A DNA stretch of 64,000 nucleotides from Sorangium cellulosum So0157-2 (GCF_000418325.1 NC_021658.1:1984001-2048000); one strand, 5' to 3'. Counted from the stretch's first letter, positions 50,501 to 59,746 are shown. The notes: generated by a model not told the origin, from the sequence alone. Program-made: numbers and translations.

Positions 50501-51979
50501 TCAGCCGCCGCGCGGCGGCAGCGCGGCCTGCGGCGCCGGCGCGGCGAGGGCGGGCGCCGGCCTCTGGAACACGCGCCGGAGGGCGGCCGCGGCGGCGTGG
50601 TAGCCGCACATGCCGTGGACGCCGCCGCCGGGCGGCGTCGAGCTGGAGCAGAGGTAGATCGCGGGGTTGGGCGTCGCGTAGGGGTCGAGGCTCGCGACGG
50701 GGCGCGCGAAGATCTGGATCCAGTCGTTGGCCCCGCCGGCGATGTCGCCGCCGACGTAGTTCTCGTTGTACCGCTGGAAGGCGGCGGGGGTGTGGACGGC
50801 GCGCGCGCGCACGAGATCGCGGAAGCCGGGGGCGAAGCGCTCCAGCTGGGCCTCGATGCGCGCCGTCATGTCGACCGTGCAGCCGGGCGGCACGTGGCAG
50901 TAGACCCAGGCGGTGTGCTTGCCGGCGGGGGCGCGCGTGCCGTCGAACAGGCTCTGCTGCGCCACGAGGCAGAAGGGGCGCTCCGCGGGCGCGTCGCCGG
51001 CGAGCGCCCGCTCCGAGGCCGCCACCTCGTCGAGCGTGCCGCCGACGTGCACCGTCGCCGCGCGCGCTGCCGCGGTCGCCTTCCACGGGATGGGGCCGTC
51101 GAGCGCGTAGTCGACCTTGAACACGCCGGGGCCGTGGCGGAAGCGCTCGAGGCGGCGCCGGTAGCCCGGCGGGAGCCGGTCGCCCGCGATGCGCGCCATG
51201 GCCGCCGGCGTCGTGTCGAAGAGGTAGGCGCGCGCCGCGGGGAGCTCGTCGAGCGACGCGACCGCGCGGCCCGTCTCGATCTCGCCGCCGCGCGCGCGCA
51301 GGAGGGCGGCGAGCGCGTCCATGAGCGCCTGCGAGCCGGTGCGCACCATCGGCCAGCCCGCCGCGTGCGCCGCGAGCGCGAGCACGAGGCCGAAGGACGC
51401 CGAGAACAGCGCCTCGAGCGGCAGGAACGCGTGCGCCGCGCAGCCGCCGAACAGCCCGCGCGCGGCGTCGCCGCGGAACGTGTCGCGCGCGAGCCCCGCC
51501 GCCGAGCGGACGGCGGAGAGGCCGAACCGCGCGAGCAGGAGCGGGTGGCGCGGCGGGATGCGCAGCGGGCGGAGCAGCTCGGCGAACAGCGCGTCGCCGT
51601 GCGCGAGCAGCGGCGCGAACAGGCCGCGCCAGGACGCCGCGTCCTCCTCGCCGAGCGTCTCCGCCATGCGGTCGAGATCGGGGTGGAGCAGGGCGGCCCT
51701 CCCGTCGGGCAGCGGGTGGGCGAGCGCCGCCTCGGGGTAGATCCAGGCGACGCCGTGCTCCGCGAGCGGCAGCGTGCGAAAGAACGGCGAGATCACCGCC
51801 GTGGGGTGGATGGCGGAGCAGACGTCGTGCCGGAAGCCGGGGCCCGTGAGCTCGGCCGTGCGCGCGCCCCCGCCGATGGTGTCGCGCGCCTCGACGACGC
51901 GGACCGAGAGGCCGGCCCCGGCCAGCGCGACGGCCGCGGCGAGCCCGTTCGGGCCCGCGCCGATCACCACGGCATCCAT
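50501..51979 (-). CDS. Phytoene desaturase/amine-oxidase-type FAD oxidoreductase
   Basis: A 492-residue flavoprotein. The ATG at 51979 starts directly with the dinucleotide-binding motif MDAVVIGAGPNGLAAAVALA and the following Glu (VVEARDTIGGGARTAEL), the FAD fold of the CrtI/PYROXD2 group. IHPTAVISPFFRTLPL and NYVGGDIAGGANDW are typical of the PYROXD2-like branch, and IYLCSSSTPPGGGVHGMCGYHAA is the C-terminal FAD-contacting block. Members desaturate or oxidise hydrophobic substrates; a carotenoid role is possible but no carotenoid genes flank it, so the substrate is open. The last 25 residues are Pro/Ala-rich. The GIY-YIG gene is 70 bases upstream on the same strand. Confidence 0.88.
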   Translation of the reverse strand: MDAVVIGAGPNGLAAAVALAGAGLSVRVVEARDTIGGGARTAELTGPGFRHDVCSAIHPTAVISPFFRTLPLAEHGVAWIYPEAALAHPLPDGRAALLHPDLDRMAETLGEEDAASWRGLFAPLLAHGDALFAELLRPLRIPPRHPLLLARFGLSAVRSAAGLARDTFRGDAARGLFGGCAAHAFLPLEALFSASFGLVLALAAHAAGWPMVRTGSQALMDALAALLRARGGEIETGRAVASLDELPAARAYLFDTTPAAMARIAGDRLPPGYRRRLERFRHGPGVFKVDYALDGPIPWKATAAARAATVHVGGTLDEVAASERALAGDAPAERPFCLVAQQSLFDGTRAPAGKHTAWVYCHVPPGCTVDMTARIEAQLERFAPGFRDLVRARAVHTPAAFQRYNENYVGGDIAGGANDWIQIFARPVASLDPYATPNPAIYLCSSSTPPGGGVHGMCGYHAAAAALRRVFQRPAPALAAPAPQAALPPRGG

Positions 51980-52049
51980 GGCGCGCGGTCCGTGGCCGCC
52001 GGCAAGGGGACAGGGAGGCCTCTGGCCGAGGGCTGGACGGGGCGACCCT

Positions 52050-52313
52050 TCACCGAGCGCTCCTGCTTCCGGCGGCGAGCGCCTCTTTCCCCGCGCGCCC
52101 GAGCCTCCGGATGGCCGCCTCCCGCCGCAGCGCCTCGCCCTTGTCGGCCGCGGCCTCCACGTGGACCAGCGCCAGCGGCCCCCGGCCGCGCGTGTACCGC
52201 GCCCCGCGCCCGGCCTCGTGCTGGGCCAGGCGCGCCGCCACGTCGCGGGCGATGCCCGTGTACAGCGACCCGTCGCCGCAGCGCAGGATGTACACGTGCC
52301 AGGCCGCGGTCAC
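52050..52313 (-). CDS. GIY-YIG endonuclease-superfamily protein (UPF0213-like)
   Basis: An 87-residue single-domain protein beginning at GTG 52313. WHVYILRCGDGSLYTGIARD matches the GIY and YIG strands, followed by R at VAARLAQHEAGRGARYTRGRGP, and EALRREAAIRRLGRAGKEAL, the typical helix and ending of the UPF0213/YhbQ group; the catalytic Tyr, Arg and Glu-containing helix are all present. Such stand-alone proteins are thought to nick or repair DNA. The start is only seven bases from the stop of the TMTC-like gene, so it is co-transcribed with it, though a functional link is not obvious. Confidence 0.92.
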   Translation of the reverse strand: MTAAWHVYILRCGDGSLYTGIARDVAARLAQHEAGRGARYTRGRGPLALVHVEAAADKGEALRREAAIRRLGRAGKEALAAGSRSAR

Positions 52314-52320
52314 GCCTCGG

Positions 52321-54657
52321 TCACTCCTTCGGCCCCTCGTTGTAGCCGCGCGGCCGGTACTTCGGGTCCACGCCCCCGTGCTTCGCGCCGTTGTCGAGCG
52401 TGTCCACCGCGAGGTACGCGAGCCACGTCCCCGGGTGCTCCTCCGCGAGCTGCCGGAGCTCCGCCTCGTGCGCCGCGAGGCGCTGCTCGTCGTGCAGGCA
52501 CTGCAGCGCGAGCGCGATCAGGCTCAGCTCGTTCGGGCCGAGCTCCATGCCGCGCTGGTAGTGCGGGAAGGCCTCGTCGGCGCGGTGCATGCGGCAGAGC
52601 GTGTCGCCCGTGTACACGTGGGCCATCGGCCACGTCGGGGCGAGCTCCACCGCGATCTTGCTCTCGGCGAGCCGGGCCGGGAGGTCGCCGCGGGCGCCCT
52701 TCATGACCGAGTAGTTGAGGTGCGCCTTGGCGCTGTTCGGGACCGCCTCCTTCGTCGCCGCCCAGAAATCGAGATCGTTGCGGTAGTCCATCGCGTGCCG
52801 GTAGGCCTGCGCGCACTGGAAGCCGAAGAAGAGCGCGAACAGCGCCGGCGTCAGCCACGCCCGCCACGACCAGCGCCGGCGCGGCGCGAGGGTCGAGCCC
52901 GCGAGCGCCTCGTGCAGCCACGAGAACGCGACCGCGAGGACCAGCGACGAGCCGATGGCCGGGAAGTACCAGAAGCGCTCGGCGCGCACCGTCGGCAGGA
53001 CGACCGGGATGTTCGAGTGCGGGAAGTAGCTGACCACGACCCAGGTCAGCCCGATCGCCAGGAGGCACAGCCCCGCGTAGCCGCGGCGCAGCGGCACCCA
53101 GGCGCTCCGGTCCGCGGTCGCGGGGCAGGGCAGGGGGCGCCCGCCCTCGACGAGCAGCCCGAGGCCGAGGAGCAGCGCGGGCAGGAACGGCAGCGGCCAG
53201 AGCACGAGCGGCAGCGCCCGGAGCGGCGCGACGCGCCCCGCCGGGCGGAGCACGTGCCAGTCGTACGCGGCGAGCGCGGCCGCCGCGCCCGCGAGCAAGG
53301 CCCCGGCGAGGAGCAGCGACCACCGCCGCGACGTCGCCGGGCCGCCGTCGACAAGGAAGGCGGCGCGCACCGAGCGCCGCTCGCGCCGCTCGAGGTGCTC
53401 GCGGCGGAGGGCCGCGATCCAGAGGGCGAGCGAGCCGAGCGGGGGCAGCGCCATCATCGCGGCGCCGGCGACGCTGCCGAAGAAGACCAGCCGGTCGGGC
53501 GCCGGCTCCTGCGGGTACGAGTAGTCGCCGCTGAGCGTCCACGGGAACACGACCTGGGTGAGGCCGCGCCAGTAGACGCGCAGCGCGCCGGCGATCCGGT
53601 GCGGGGTGTCCGCGGTGCTGAGCGGGTTGTTGAGCGGATCGCGCGGCAGGGGCGCCTGGTGGAACCAGACGAGCAGGTCGTGCAGCGCGCGCCTCGCGAG
53701 CGGCGTCCCCTCCGGGAGCGGCGCCGCGAGCTCGGCCGGCATGGGCGACGGGAACCAGCGCCGCCGGAGCTCGACGTACAGCACGAACGCCGCGCCCGCG
53801 GCGAGCAGCGCGAGGAGCGACCGGACGAGCCGCGCCGGCCGCGTGGGGTGCGTGAGCGGCGCCGCGATCAGGGCGGCGAACGGGATCAGCGGCACGCAGA
53901 CGAGCGCGCTCTCCTTGGAGAAGAGGCCGAAGAGCACGGCCGCGAACACGCCGAACGGCATCGCCCACGCGGGCAGCGCCAGGGCGGCGAGGGCGGCGAT
54001 CGCGCCGAGGCCCCCGAGCACGTCGGCGATGCCCACGATGCCGCTCACCGCCTCGGTGAGCACCGCGCAGCCGACGAAGACGAGCCCGGCGAGGTAGGCG
54101 AGCCCGCGCCTGCGCGTGAGCCAGAACGTGACGCACGTGAGCAGCGCGGCGTTCGCCGCGTGGAAGAGGACGTTGTAAAAGTGGTGGAAGAACGGCTGCT
54201 TGGTGACGGCCCAGACGGTGCGCCAGAGGAAGTTCGGCAGCGGGCGGTAGGAGCCGACGCTCCGGTCGGGCGGCAGGCCCCAGAAATCGCGGTGGATCGC
54301 GTCGATGAAGCGGAGCCCGCCCTTCGCGTTCACGTACGGGTTGGCGAGGAGCGCCTCCTGCTCGTCGAAGATGTAGTTCGTCGACGGGGCGCGCGTGAAG
54401 AGGATGACCGCGATCACCGCGAGCGGCGCGGCCGCGGACAGGAAGGTCGGGTCGAGCGCGAGGAAGTAGTCGCGCACGCGCCGGGCGACGCGCCCGAGCA
54501 GGGTGGTCGGCTCGGCCGGCGGCTGCGCGGACGACGGCGGCGCGGAGGAGGGGGGCGCGGACGGCGGCCCGAACGGCGGCGCCAGGGCGTCGGAGAGCGC
54601 GCCGGAGGTGGGCTCCGGTGCGGCCTGGCCGGCGGCGGACGGGGGCGGGTAGGTCAC
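52321..54657 (-). CDS. TMTC-like integral membrane protein with C-terminal TPR
   Basis: A 778-residue protein. GTG 54657 is chosen because AAGGGG lies seven bases before it and it starts 11 bases after the SDR stop. After a disordered Pro/Ser/Ala arm of 60 residues come about ten hydrophobic segments. FDEQEALLANPYVNAKGGLRF, DFWGLPPDRSVGSYRPLPNF and FYNVLFHAANAALL match the GT-C-type membrane part of TMTC proteins, with Asp-Glu in the first loop as possible catalytic acids. After the last helix, NSAKAHLNYSVMKGARGDLP, AESKIAVELAPTWPMAHVYTGDT and ADEAFPHYQRGMELGPNELS are TPR repeats. In animals TMTC proteins O-mannosylate cadherins; bacterial ones are uncharacterised. Membrane glycosyl transfer to an exported protein is plausible. 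Confidence 0.85.
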   Translation of the reverse strand: MTYPPPSAAGQAAPEPTSGALSDALAPPFGPPSAPPSSAPPSSAQPPAEPTTLLGRVARRVRDYFLALDPTFLSAAAPLAVIAVILFTRAPSTNYIFDEQEALLANPYVNAKGGLRFIDAIHRDFWGLPPDRSVGSYRPLPNFLWRTVWAVTKQPFFHHFYNVLFHAANAALLTCVTFWLTRRRGLAYLAGLVFVGCAVLTEAVSGIVGIADVLGGLGAIAALAALALPAWAMPFGVFAAVLFGLFSKESALVCVPLIPFAALIAAPLTHPTRPARLVRSLLALLAAGAAFVLYVELRRRWFPSPMPAELAAPLPEGTPLARRALHDLLVWFHQAPLPRDPLNNPLSTADTPHRIAGALRVYWRGLTQVVFPWTLSGDYSYPQEPAPDRLVFFGSVAGAAMMALPPLGSLALWIAALRREHLERRERRSVRAAFLVDGGPATSRRWSLLLAGALLAGAAAALAAYDWHVLRPAGRVAPLRALPLVLWPLPFLPALLLGLGLLVEGGRPLPCPATADRSAWVPLRRGYAGLCLLAIGLTWVVVSYFPHSNIPVVLPTVRAERFWYFPAIGSSLVLAVAFSWLHEALAGSTLAPRRRWSWRAWLTPALFALFFGFQCAQAYRHAMDYRNDLDFWAATKEAVPNSAKAHLNYSVMKGARGDLPARLAESKIAVELAPTWPMAHVYTGDTLCRMHRADEAFPHYQRGMELGPNELSLIALALQCLHDEQRLAAHEAELRQLAEEHPGTWLAYLAVDTLDNGAKHGGVDPKYRPRGYNEGPKE

Positions 54658-54668
54658 GCCGCGCCCCT

Positions 54669-55517
54669 TCAGCCCTTGCCGTCCGGCGGAGCGCCCGGCG
54701 CGCCCCCCAGCTCGGGGATGGACCAGAGGTCGCCCCAGAGCGGCTGCCCGCCGTCGATCCCGTAGACCGCGCCGGTGATGAAGTCGTTCTGGTCGCTCGC
54801 GAGGAAGACGATGAGCCTCGAGACCTCCTCCGGGGTGGCGAGGCGCTTGAGCGGGGTGGCGCGCCGCGCGAGCTCGAGGAGCTCGTCGCCGTACTGCGAC
54901 GTGCCGCTCGATCGGATGTTGCTGCCGGGGGCGACGGCGTTGATGCGGATGCCGTGCGCCGCCCACTCGACGGCGAGCGAGCGGGTGAGGTTCTCGACGC
55001 CGGCGCGCGCGGCGCCGGTGTGGGCCATGCCCGGGAAGCCGCGGCTCACCGACGCGGTGACGTTCACGATGCGGCCGCGCCGGGCCGGGAACATCGCCCG
55101 CTGCGCGACCTCGCGGGTCATGAAGAAGGTGCCGTTCAGGTTGTTGCGGACGACCGCCTCCCAGCCCTTCGGGGTCATGTCGACGGCCGGGCTCGGGAAC
55201 TGGCCTCCGGCGTTGTTCACGAGGACGTCGATGCGGCCGAAGCGCCCGAGGACCTGGCCGACGAAGGCGGCGATCTGCTCCGGCTCGCGGATGTCGCAGG
55301 GCGCGGCGAGCACGTCGGCCTCGGCGACGCCGCCCTCGGCGAGCGCCTTGGCGGCCGCCTCGAGCTTGTCGGGCTTGCGGCCGCAGATCGCGACCCTGGC
55401 GCCGAGCGACGCGAGCTCGCGCGCGCAGGCGAGGCCGATCCCGCTGCCCCCGCCCGTGACGAGGGCGACCTGATGGGCGAAGAGTCCTGGGGCGAAGATC
55501 GAGCGCGCCTGGGTCAC
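54669..55517 (-). CDS. SDR-family reductase, peroxisomal trans-2-enoyl-CoA reductase-like
   Basis: A 282-residue Rossmann enzyme starting at GTG 55517. VTGGGSGIG gives NAD(P) binding (with RKPDK after strand 2 favouring NADPH), NNAGGQFPS follows, and GFPGMAHTGAARAGVENLTRSLAVEWA replaces the usual YxxxK motif with H-x-x-x-A-R. That same GAARAGV-N-LT block is found in mammalian PECR, which reduces trans-2-enoyl-CoA. So the reaction is probably enoyl-CoA or a related reduction and not a standard ketoreduction. First gene of a three-gene minus-strand operon with the TMTC-like and GIY-YIG genes (12- and 7-base gaps). Confidence 0.9.
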   Translation of the reverse strand: MTQARSIFAPGLFAHQVALVTGGGSGIGLACARELASLGARVAICGRKPDKLEAAAKALAEGGVAEADVLAAPCDIREPEQIAAFVGQVLGRFGRIDVLVNNAGGQFPSPAVDMTPKGWEAVVRNNLNGTFFMTREVAQRAMFPARRGRIVNVTASVSRGFPGMAHTGAARAGVENLTRSLAVEWAAHGIRINAVAPGSNIRSSGTSQYGDELLELARRATPLKRLATPEEVSRLIVFLASDQNDFITGAVYGIDGGQPLWGDLWSIPELGGAPGAPPDGKG

Positions 55518-55564
55518 GCCCCGCGTTTACAACGGGTCAGCGGGCGGCGCCACAAGCTGGCGGT

Positions 55565-55606
55565 CCCGGGGTTCCCCGGCGTTCCCCCGGGGTTCCCCGG
55601 CGTTCC
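55565..55606. repeat. Perfect 21-bp tandem duplication
   Basis: CCCGGGGTTCCCCGGCGTTC plus C is present twice back to back (55565-55585, 55586-55606). It lies between two minus-strand SDR genes, 48 bases upstream of the first one's GTG. Each unit contains GGGGTTCCCC, a near-palindrome. Confidence 0.85.
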
Positions 55607-55712
55607 AGGCAGAACGGCGGGCGTTCGGCGGTGCCGGCCTGCGGCTCGATCCGAGATGCCATGGCGCAGGAGGCGCTCGCGCACGATCGCCCCGCGCGCC
55701 GAGCCGCGCGCG

Positions 55713-56522
55713 TCAGAGCCGCTTGCGCGCCATCCGGGGCATGACGACGTCCTGGAGCAGCTCGGGGACGGCGCGCTTCAGCCGCCAGAACCAGCGGCCG
55801 TCGCGGTGGGGTACGGCGTAAAGGCGGTCGGCGTCGACCGCCTCGATGGCGCGTCGCGCCACGTAGTCGGCCTGGACGCCCTTGCGCCCCATGAGCTTCA
55901 CGACGGCCTCCCGGGTGGCCTGATCGAACCCGCGCCCGCTCTCGACGATCTTCGTCATGAAGAAGGTCGGGCAGAGGACCGTCACGCCGGCGCCGTACGG
56001 GGCGAGCTCGAGCCGCAGGGTCTCGGAGAGGGCGACGACCCCGGCCTTGGTCACGCAGTACGAGGCGGCGCCGGGGATGGAGAGGAACCCGGCGGCGGAG
56101 GCGACGTTCAGGAAGTGCCCGCTCCTCTGCTCCTTGAAGCGGGGCGCGAACGCGTGGCAGCCGTGGATGACGCCCCAGAGGTTGATGCCCATGACCCACG
56201 CCCAGTCCTCGAGGGGGGTCTCGCCGACCTGCCCGCCCGCGGACACGCCCGCGTTGTTCACGACGAGGTCGACGCCGCCGAGGGCGCGATCGGCCTCGCC
56301 GACGAGCGCGGCGACCTCGTCGCTGCGGCTCACGTCGCAGCGCACCGCGTGCGCCTCGCCGCCGGCGCTGGCGACGAGGCGCGCCGTTTCCCGGGAGCCT
56401 TCCTCGTTGAGGTCGGCGAGGAGCAGCTTCGCCTGACGGCCCGCGAGCTCGATGGCGAGCGCGCGGCCGAGGCCCGAGGCGGCGCCGGTGATGACGGCGC
56501 GGGGGTGCTTGGGGAGGGGCAT
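55713..56522 (-). CDS. Classical short-chain dehydrogenase/reductase
   Basis: A 269-residue enzyme starting MPLPKHPRAVITGAASGLG at ATG 56522; the six-codon-longer version is unlikely as the fold begins immediately after. TGAASGLG binds the cofactor, ADLNEEGS after strand 2 favours NAD, NNAG is standard, and VASAAGFLSIPGAASYCVTKAG contains the catalytic Ser, Tyr and Lys. Then the sequence ends in a C-terminal basic helix (WRLKRAVPELLQDVVMPRMARKRL) that may contact membrane, as in fatty-acyl-type SDRs. Substrate unknown. Separated from the PECR-like gene by 195 bases, so transcribed independently. Confidence 0.92.
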   Translation of the reverse strand: MPLPKHPRAVITGAASGLGRALAIELAGRQAKLLLADLNEEGSRETARLVASAGGEAHAVRCDVSRSDEVAALVGEADRALGGVDLVVNNAGVSAGGQVGETPLEDWAWVMGINLWGVIHGCHAFAPRFKEQRSGHFLNVASAAGFLSIPGAASYCVTKAGVVALSETLRLELAPYGAGVTVLCPTFFMTKIVESGRGFDQATREAVVKLMGRKGVQADYVARRAIEAVDADRLYAVPHRDGRWFWRLKRAVPELLQDVVMPRMARKRL

Positions 56523-56620
56523 GACCGAGGGGCATACCACGGGCGCTCTCCGCAGGAAGCGTCCCCGTGCCGCGCTCGTCCCAAGCCTCTCGTCTGCGCA
56601 GCCGAGCCGCCCAATGGCAA

Positions 56621-56673
56621 GGCGCCAAGTACGCCATCGGAAGAGGATGCGCTCCCCCGGCGTACTTGGCGCC
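56621..56673 (-). terminator. 15-bp perfect hairpin downstream of the ferritin-like small gene
   Basis: GGCGCCAAGTACGCC (56621-56635) and GGCGTACTTGGCGCC (56659-56673) pair perfectly around a 23-base loop. It begins 23 bases after the minus-strand stop at 56697. The stem is longer than needed for a terminator and less GC-pure, so it may also be an operator for the SDR gene just downstream. Confidence 0.55.
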
Positions 56674-56696
56674 TCGCTGTTCAGCCTGTCTTCGCG

Positions 56697-57011
56697 CTAG
56701 GCGCTGCCGCGCGCGCCTCCCTGCTGACGACCACCGCTCAGGCGCTGCCCGAGCAGGTGCTTCGCGCGCTCTGCGAGCCGCAGCTCCTCCTGCCGCACCT
56801 CGCTGAAGAAGGAGGCGAGCTCCTGATCACCCTGCTTCTGCGCGTCCTGCACGTACTTCGAATAGGTCTCCGCGCCCTGGAGAGCATGGTAGAGCACGCT
56901 GACCAGGTTGTAGTCCTTGTCGGGGACAACGCTGCTCTCGCTGCGGCCTTCCTGGAGGCCCGAGCCCTGCTGTCCCTGCGCGCCGACTCCCTGCTTCTGC
57001 TCGTTCGCCAT
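56697..57011 (-). CDS. Small rubrerythrin/ferritin-like helical protein
   Basis: A 104-residue protein, ATG 57011 with a perfect GAGGAGG six bases upstream. After a Gln/Gly-rich arm (KQGVGAQGQQGSGLQEGR), the segment DYNLVSVLYHALQGAETYSK, YVQDAQKQGDQELASFFSEV and RQEELRLAERAKHLLGQRL is a two-helix unit with Glu spacing like half of a ferritin-like bundle (E-x-x-x-Y and E-V-R-Q-E-E). It could dimerise to make a full four-helix bundle. Short Gln/Gly-rich starts with this tail occur in several myxobacteria. The function, perhaps oxidative-stress or storage related, is not established. High expression is suggested by the strong ribosome-binding site. Confidence 0.8.
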   Translation of the reverse strand: MANEQKQGVGAQGQQGSGLQEGRSESSVVPDKDYNLVSVLYHALQGAETYSKYVQDAQKQGDQELASFFSEVRQEELRLAERAKHLLGQRLSGGRQQGGARGSA

Positions 57012-57481
57012 TCCAACCTCCTCGATTCCCCCCCAGCGCGGCCGGGGCAATGCAAGCGGGAGGCCGCCCAGCGAAACAGCCGTGTCGACGAGGTTTCCTC
57101 GCCGGCGGCGCGATCGCTCTGCTGCGCGCGTCGCGTTCCGCCACAGCAGGCGGACGCTCGCGCAGGATCGCACCACCCGAGCGGTCGCGCCCCTCACGCC
57201 CAGGCGGCCGCGGGCGCGCTCGACGCAGCCCGCGGCGGCGCGCCGTGAGCGGCTCTGCTCAGCTTGCTCGACGTACGCTTGCGAGGTCATCCGGCGACGG
57301 GCGCGTGCCCCGGAGGCGCCGCCGCCGGCGGATCGCGCGCGTCGGATCTCGTCATGACGGGCATGTGGTGATCGCCCCCACGCCCGCGAGACATCGCGCC
57401 GCTCCAGGCCGCCCGAGCTGATACGCTGCTGTGGCTCGCGCACGAGCGCCTCACCTGTCCTGCCCTCGCCCGATCCTTGCC
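57012..57481. other. Divergent promoter region, no gene seen
   Basis: About 470 bases between the ferritin-like gene (minus) and the lyase gene (plus). The first 25 bases hold the leader of the former. No long conserved ORF is seen; frames spanning it are Arg/Ala-rich shadows. A short palindrome GTCATGAC (57351-57358) is the only symmetric element noticed. This is where regulators of the polysaccharide locus would bind. Confidence 0.5.
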
Positions 57482-59746
57482 ATGCAATCACGGTCCCACG
57501 GCTCGCCTCTCTCGGTCTCCTCCCTCCTCCGGACGCGCACGGCCCTCGCGGCGCTCGCGCTCGCGGCCGCCGCGTGCGGCGCGGACGTCCCCGGGCCGAC
57601 CGAGCCGCGGGACACCGGCGTCCACCCGCGGCTCCTCGCGCGGCCGGAGCACCGCGACGTGCTGCGCGCGCGCGTCGACCGCGAGCCCTACGCCTCGATC
57701 CTCGCCACCCTGAAGCGCCGCGCCGAGCGGCCGTACGCGGAGGACCCCGACCCGACCGCCTGGGACCACAGGGCCAACGGGGACAACGCCTCGACGGCGC
57801 AGGCGAACGCCCTCCTCGCCTGGGCGTTCGACGACCAGGCGGCGGCCGAGAAGGCGCGCGAGTTCCTGCGGCGGCTCGAGACCGACTGGGACACGAACAC
57901 GGTCCTCGATATCAACATTCGAATGGCGAGGATCCTGATGGGGTACACGAACGCGTGGGACCTGCTGAGCGCCACGCCGTGGCTCCCTCCCGACGAGTCC
58001 GCCGAGGCGGAGCGCAAGATCACCGAGATCACCGGCCAGTTCTTCGCGAAGTACGTCGAGCACGATTTCTATCGGGACCTCCTGCTGCGCCCCGCCCAGA
58101 ACAACCACCCGATCCGGACCGCCGACGCGATTGGCTATGTGGCGCTCGCGTTCCCCGGGCACCCGTCGGCCGCGACCTGGTGGAACTGGTCGATCTCGGA
58201 GCTCGCCTACCTCTGGGGCCCGGACGGCCAGTACGTGCAGCCCGACGGCGGCGCCTCCGAAGGGCCGTATTACGCCGGCTTCGCCTGGGGGCCCACCGCG
58301 GCGCTCTTCATCGCCCTCGACAACGCGCTCGACGGGCCCGTCGCCTTCACGCGCGACTGCCGCACCCGCTCCGACGTGGACCCGTGGGCCGCGCACGGCT
58401 GCGTCGAGGGCGAGCAGGCCACGCTCGAGCTCCCGCTGCGCGGCGGGCTCTTCACGAAGGCCGTCGACTGGTCGCTCTCGCTGCGCCTGCCCTGGGGCAG
58501 CCGCCCGCCGGTCGACGACGGGGTCTTCACCGCCTTCAACGGCGGCTCGCTGCTCACGTCCTTCGGCGGCAGCGGGGCGTATCGCTGGGACTGGGAACAG
58601 AACCGCGACAACCCCCAGGACATGGAGTTTGGCGCCGACCTCATCGCCCAACACCTCCTCTACATCGATGACGCGGTGACCCCCGAGGAGCCGCCCTTCC
58701 GCACGCGCTTCATGCCCGACGCGGGCAACGCGGTGTTCCGCTCGGACTGGGGCGAGGACGCGCGCTGGCTCCTGCTCCTCGCGGAGCACGGCTCGGCGCG
58801 CAAGGCGCTCCACGACCACGTGGACGGCACGTCCTTCTCGCTCGCCGCCTACGGAGAATACCTGTTGATCGACGCCGGCTATTACAAGCCAGATTCGCTC
58901 GACAACGCGAAGACCAGCCAGTCGCCGTCGCACAACGTCATCCTCATCGACGGCAGGTCCGCGCCCGACAAGGGGGTCTTCAACCATTTCGGCGACGCGG
59001 ACGCGTGGATCCGGAACACCCACGACGGCGACTCCATCGCGTACGCGGAGGCGCACCAGGACTACCAGGACACGCACGTCGAGCGATCCGTGGCCTTCGT
59101 CGACGGCCGCTACTTCGTGGTGGGCGACCGCCTGGCGACGTCGCACCCGGCGGCCCGCGCGCACGCGTGGCGCCTGCACGGATACGCGGGGCTCACCTCC
59201 GGCGGCACCTTCGAGCTCCTCCCCGACGGCGCGCGCTGGGAGCGGACGCGCGCGGGTGTCGAGGCGCGCGTGCAGTCGACCGCGCCGGGGCTCGCCGTGG
59301 TGGAGCCGCCGTACACGCCGCTCACCGTGCCCCACGTCCACGAGTTCGAGCAGGACCGCAAGGCCGCCGACCACGCCGTCATCGACGCCACGGTCGAGGC
59401 CGAGGCGCCGGGGTTCCTGGCGGTGCTCCTGCCCTACAAGGTCGGCGCGGACAGCGGGCCCGACGCGCCCCTCCGGGCGGCGCCGCTCGAGCCGGCGCCC
59501 GGCCTCGTCGCCTGGCGGATCGAGGGCGACGGCGCGACCGACCTCGCCGTCCTCCGGGGCGCGGGCGCCCCGGAGGAGCTCGTGCTCCCCGGCGGACAGG
59601 TCCTCGAGACCGACGCGGAGCTCGTGGTGCTGCGGCTCGAGGGCGACCGGCCGTTCGCGCTGATGGCCCGGGGCACGCGCGTGCTCCTCGACGGCGTCCC
59701 CCGGGTCACCGCGGCCGACGCGACCGGCGTCGCCGTGGCGGAGTGA
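57482..59746 (+). CDS. Heparinase II/III-like polysaccharide lyase, lipoprotein
   Basis: A 754-residue exported protein starting at ATG 57482 (MQSRSHGSPLSVSSLL). The signal ends in LAAAAC with C32 as lipid site. The N-terminal part (55-400) is an alpha/alpha toroid: LLARPEHRDVLRARVDREPY, NNHPIRTADAIGYVALAF and ASEGPYYAGFAWGP, with Asn, His and Tyr residues of the kind used for beta-elimination. The C-terminal half matches the heparinase_II_III beta-sandwich: HDHVDGTSFSLAAYGEYLLIDAGYY and SPSHNVILIDGRS. These enzymes cleave uronic-acid glycans, leaving a 4,5-unsaturated uronate. The GH88/105 gene begins seven bases later, which fits the next step. Confidence 0.88.
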   Translation: MQSRSHGSPLSVSSLLRTRTALAALALAAAACGADVPGPTEPRDTGVHPRLLARPEHRDVLRARVDREPYASILATLKRRAERPYAEDPDPTAWDHRANGDNASTAQANALLAWAFDDQAAAEKAREFLRRLETDWDTNTVLDINIRMARILMGYTNAWDLLSATPWLPPDESAEAERKITEITGQFFAKYVEHDFYRDLLLRPAQNNHPIRTADAIGYVALAFPGHPSAATWWNWSISELAYLWGPDGQYVQPDGGASEGPYYAGFAWGPTAALFIALDNALDGPVAFTRDCRTRSDVDPWAAHGCVEGEQATLELPLRGGLFTKAVDWSLSLRLPWGSRPPVDDGVFTAFNGGSLLTSFGGSGAYRWDWEQNRDNPQDMEFGADLIAQHLLYIDDAVTPEEPPFRTRFMPDAGNAVFRSDWGEDARWLLLLAEHGSARKALHDHVDGTSFSLAAYGEYLLIDAGYYKPDSLDNAKTSQSPSHNVILIDGRSAPDKGVFNHFGDADAWIRNTHDGDSIAYAEAHQDYQDTHVERSVAFVDGRYFVVGDRLATSHPAARAHAWRLHGYAGLTSGGTFELLPDGARWERTRAGVEARVQSTAPGLAVVEPPYTPLTVPHVHEFEQDRKAADHAVIDATVEAEAPGFLAVLLPYKVGADSGPDAPLRAAPLEPAPGLVAWRIEGDGATDLAVLRGAGAPEELVLPGGQVLETDAELVVLRLEGDRPFALMARGTRVLLDGVPRVTAADATGVAVAE

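Noticed and set aside
52310..54136. 608-residue minus ORF within the TMTC-like gene
   Set aside because: Out-of-frame with the membrane protein, which has clear helices and TPR motifs; the alternative reads as Arg/Ala-rich shadow.
56697..57491. Longer 264-residue version of the ferritin-like gene
   Set aside because: The upstream 160 codons are Arg/Ser-rich without homology, while the ATG at 57011 has a perfect GAGGAGG.
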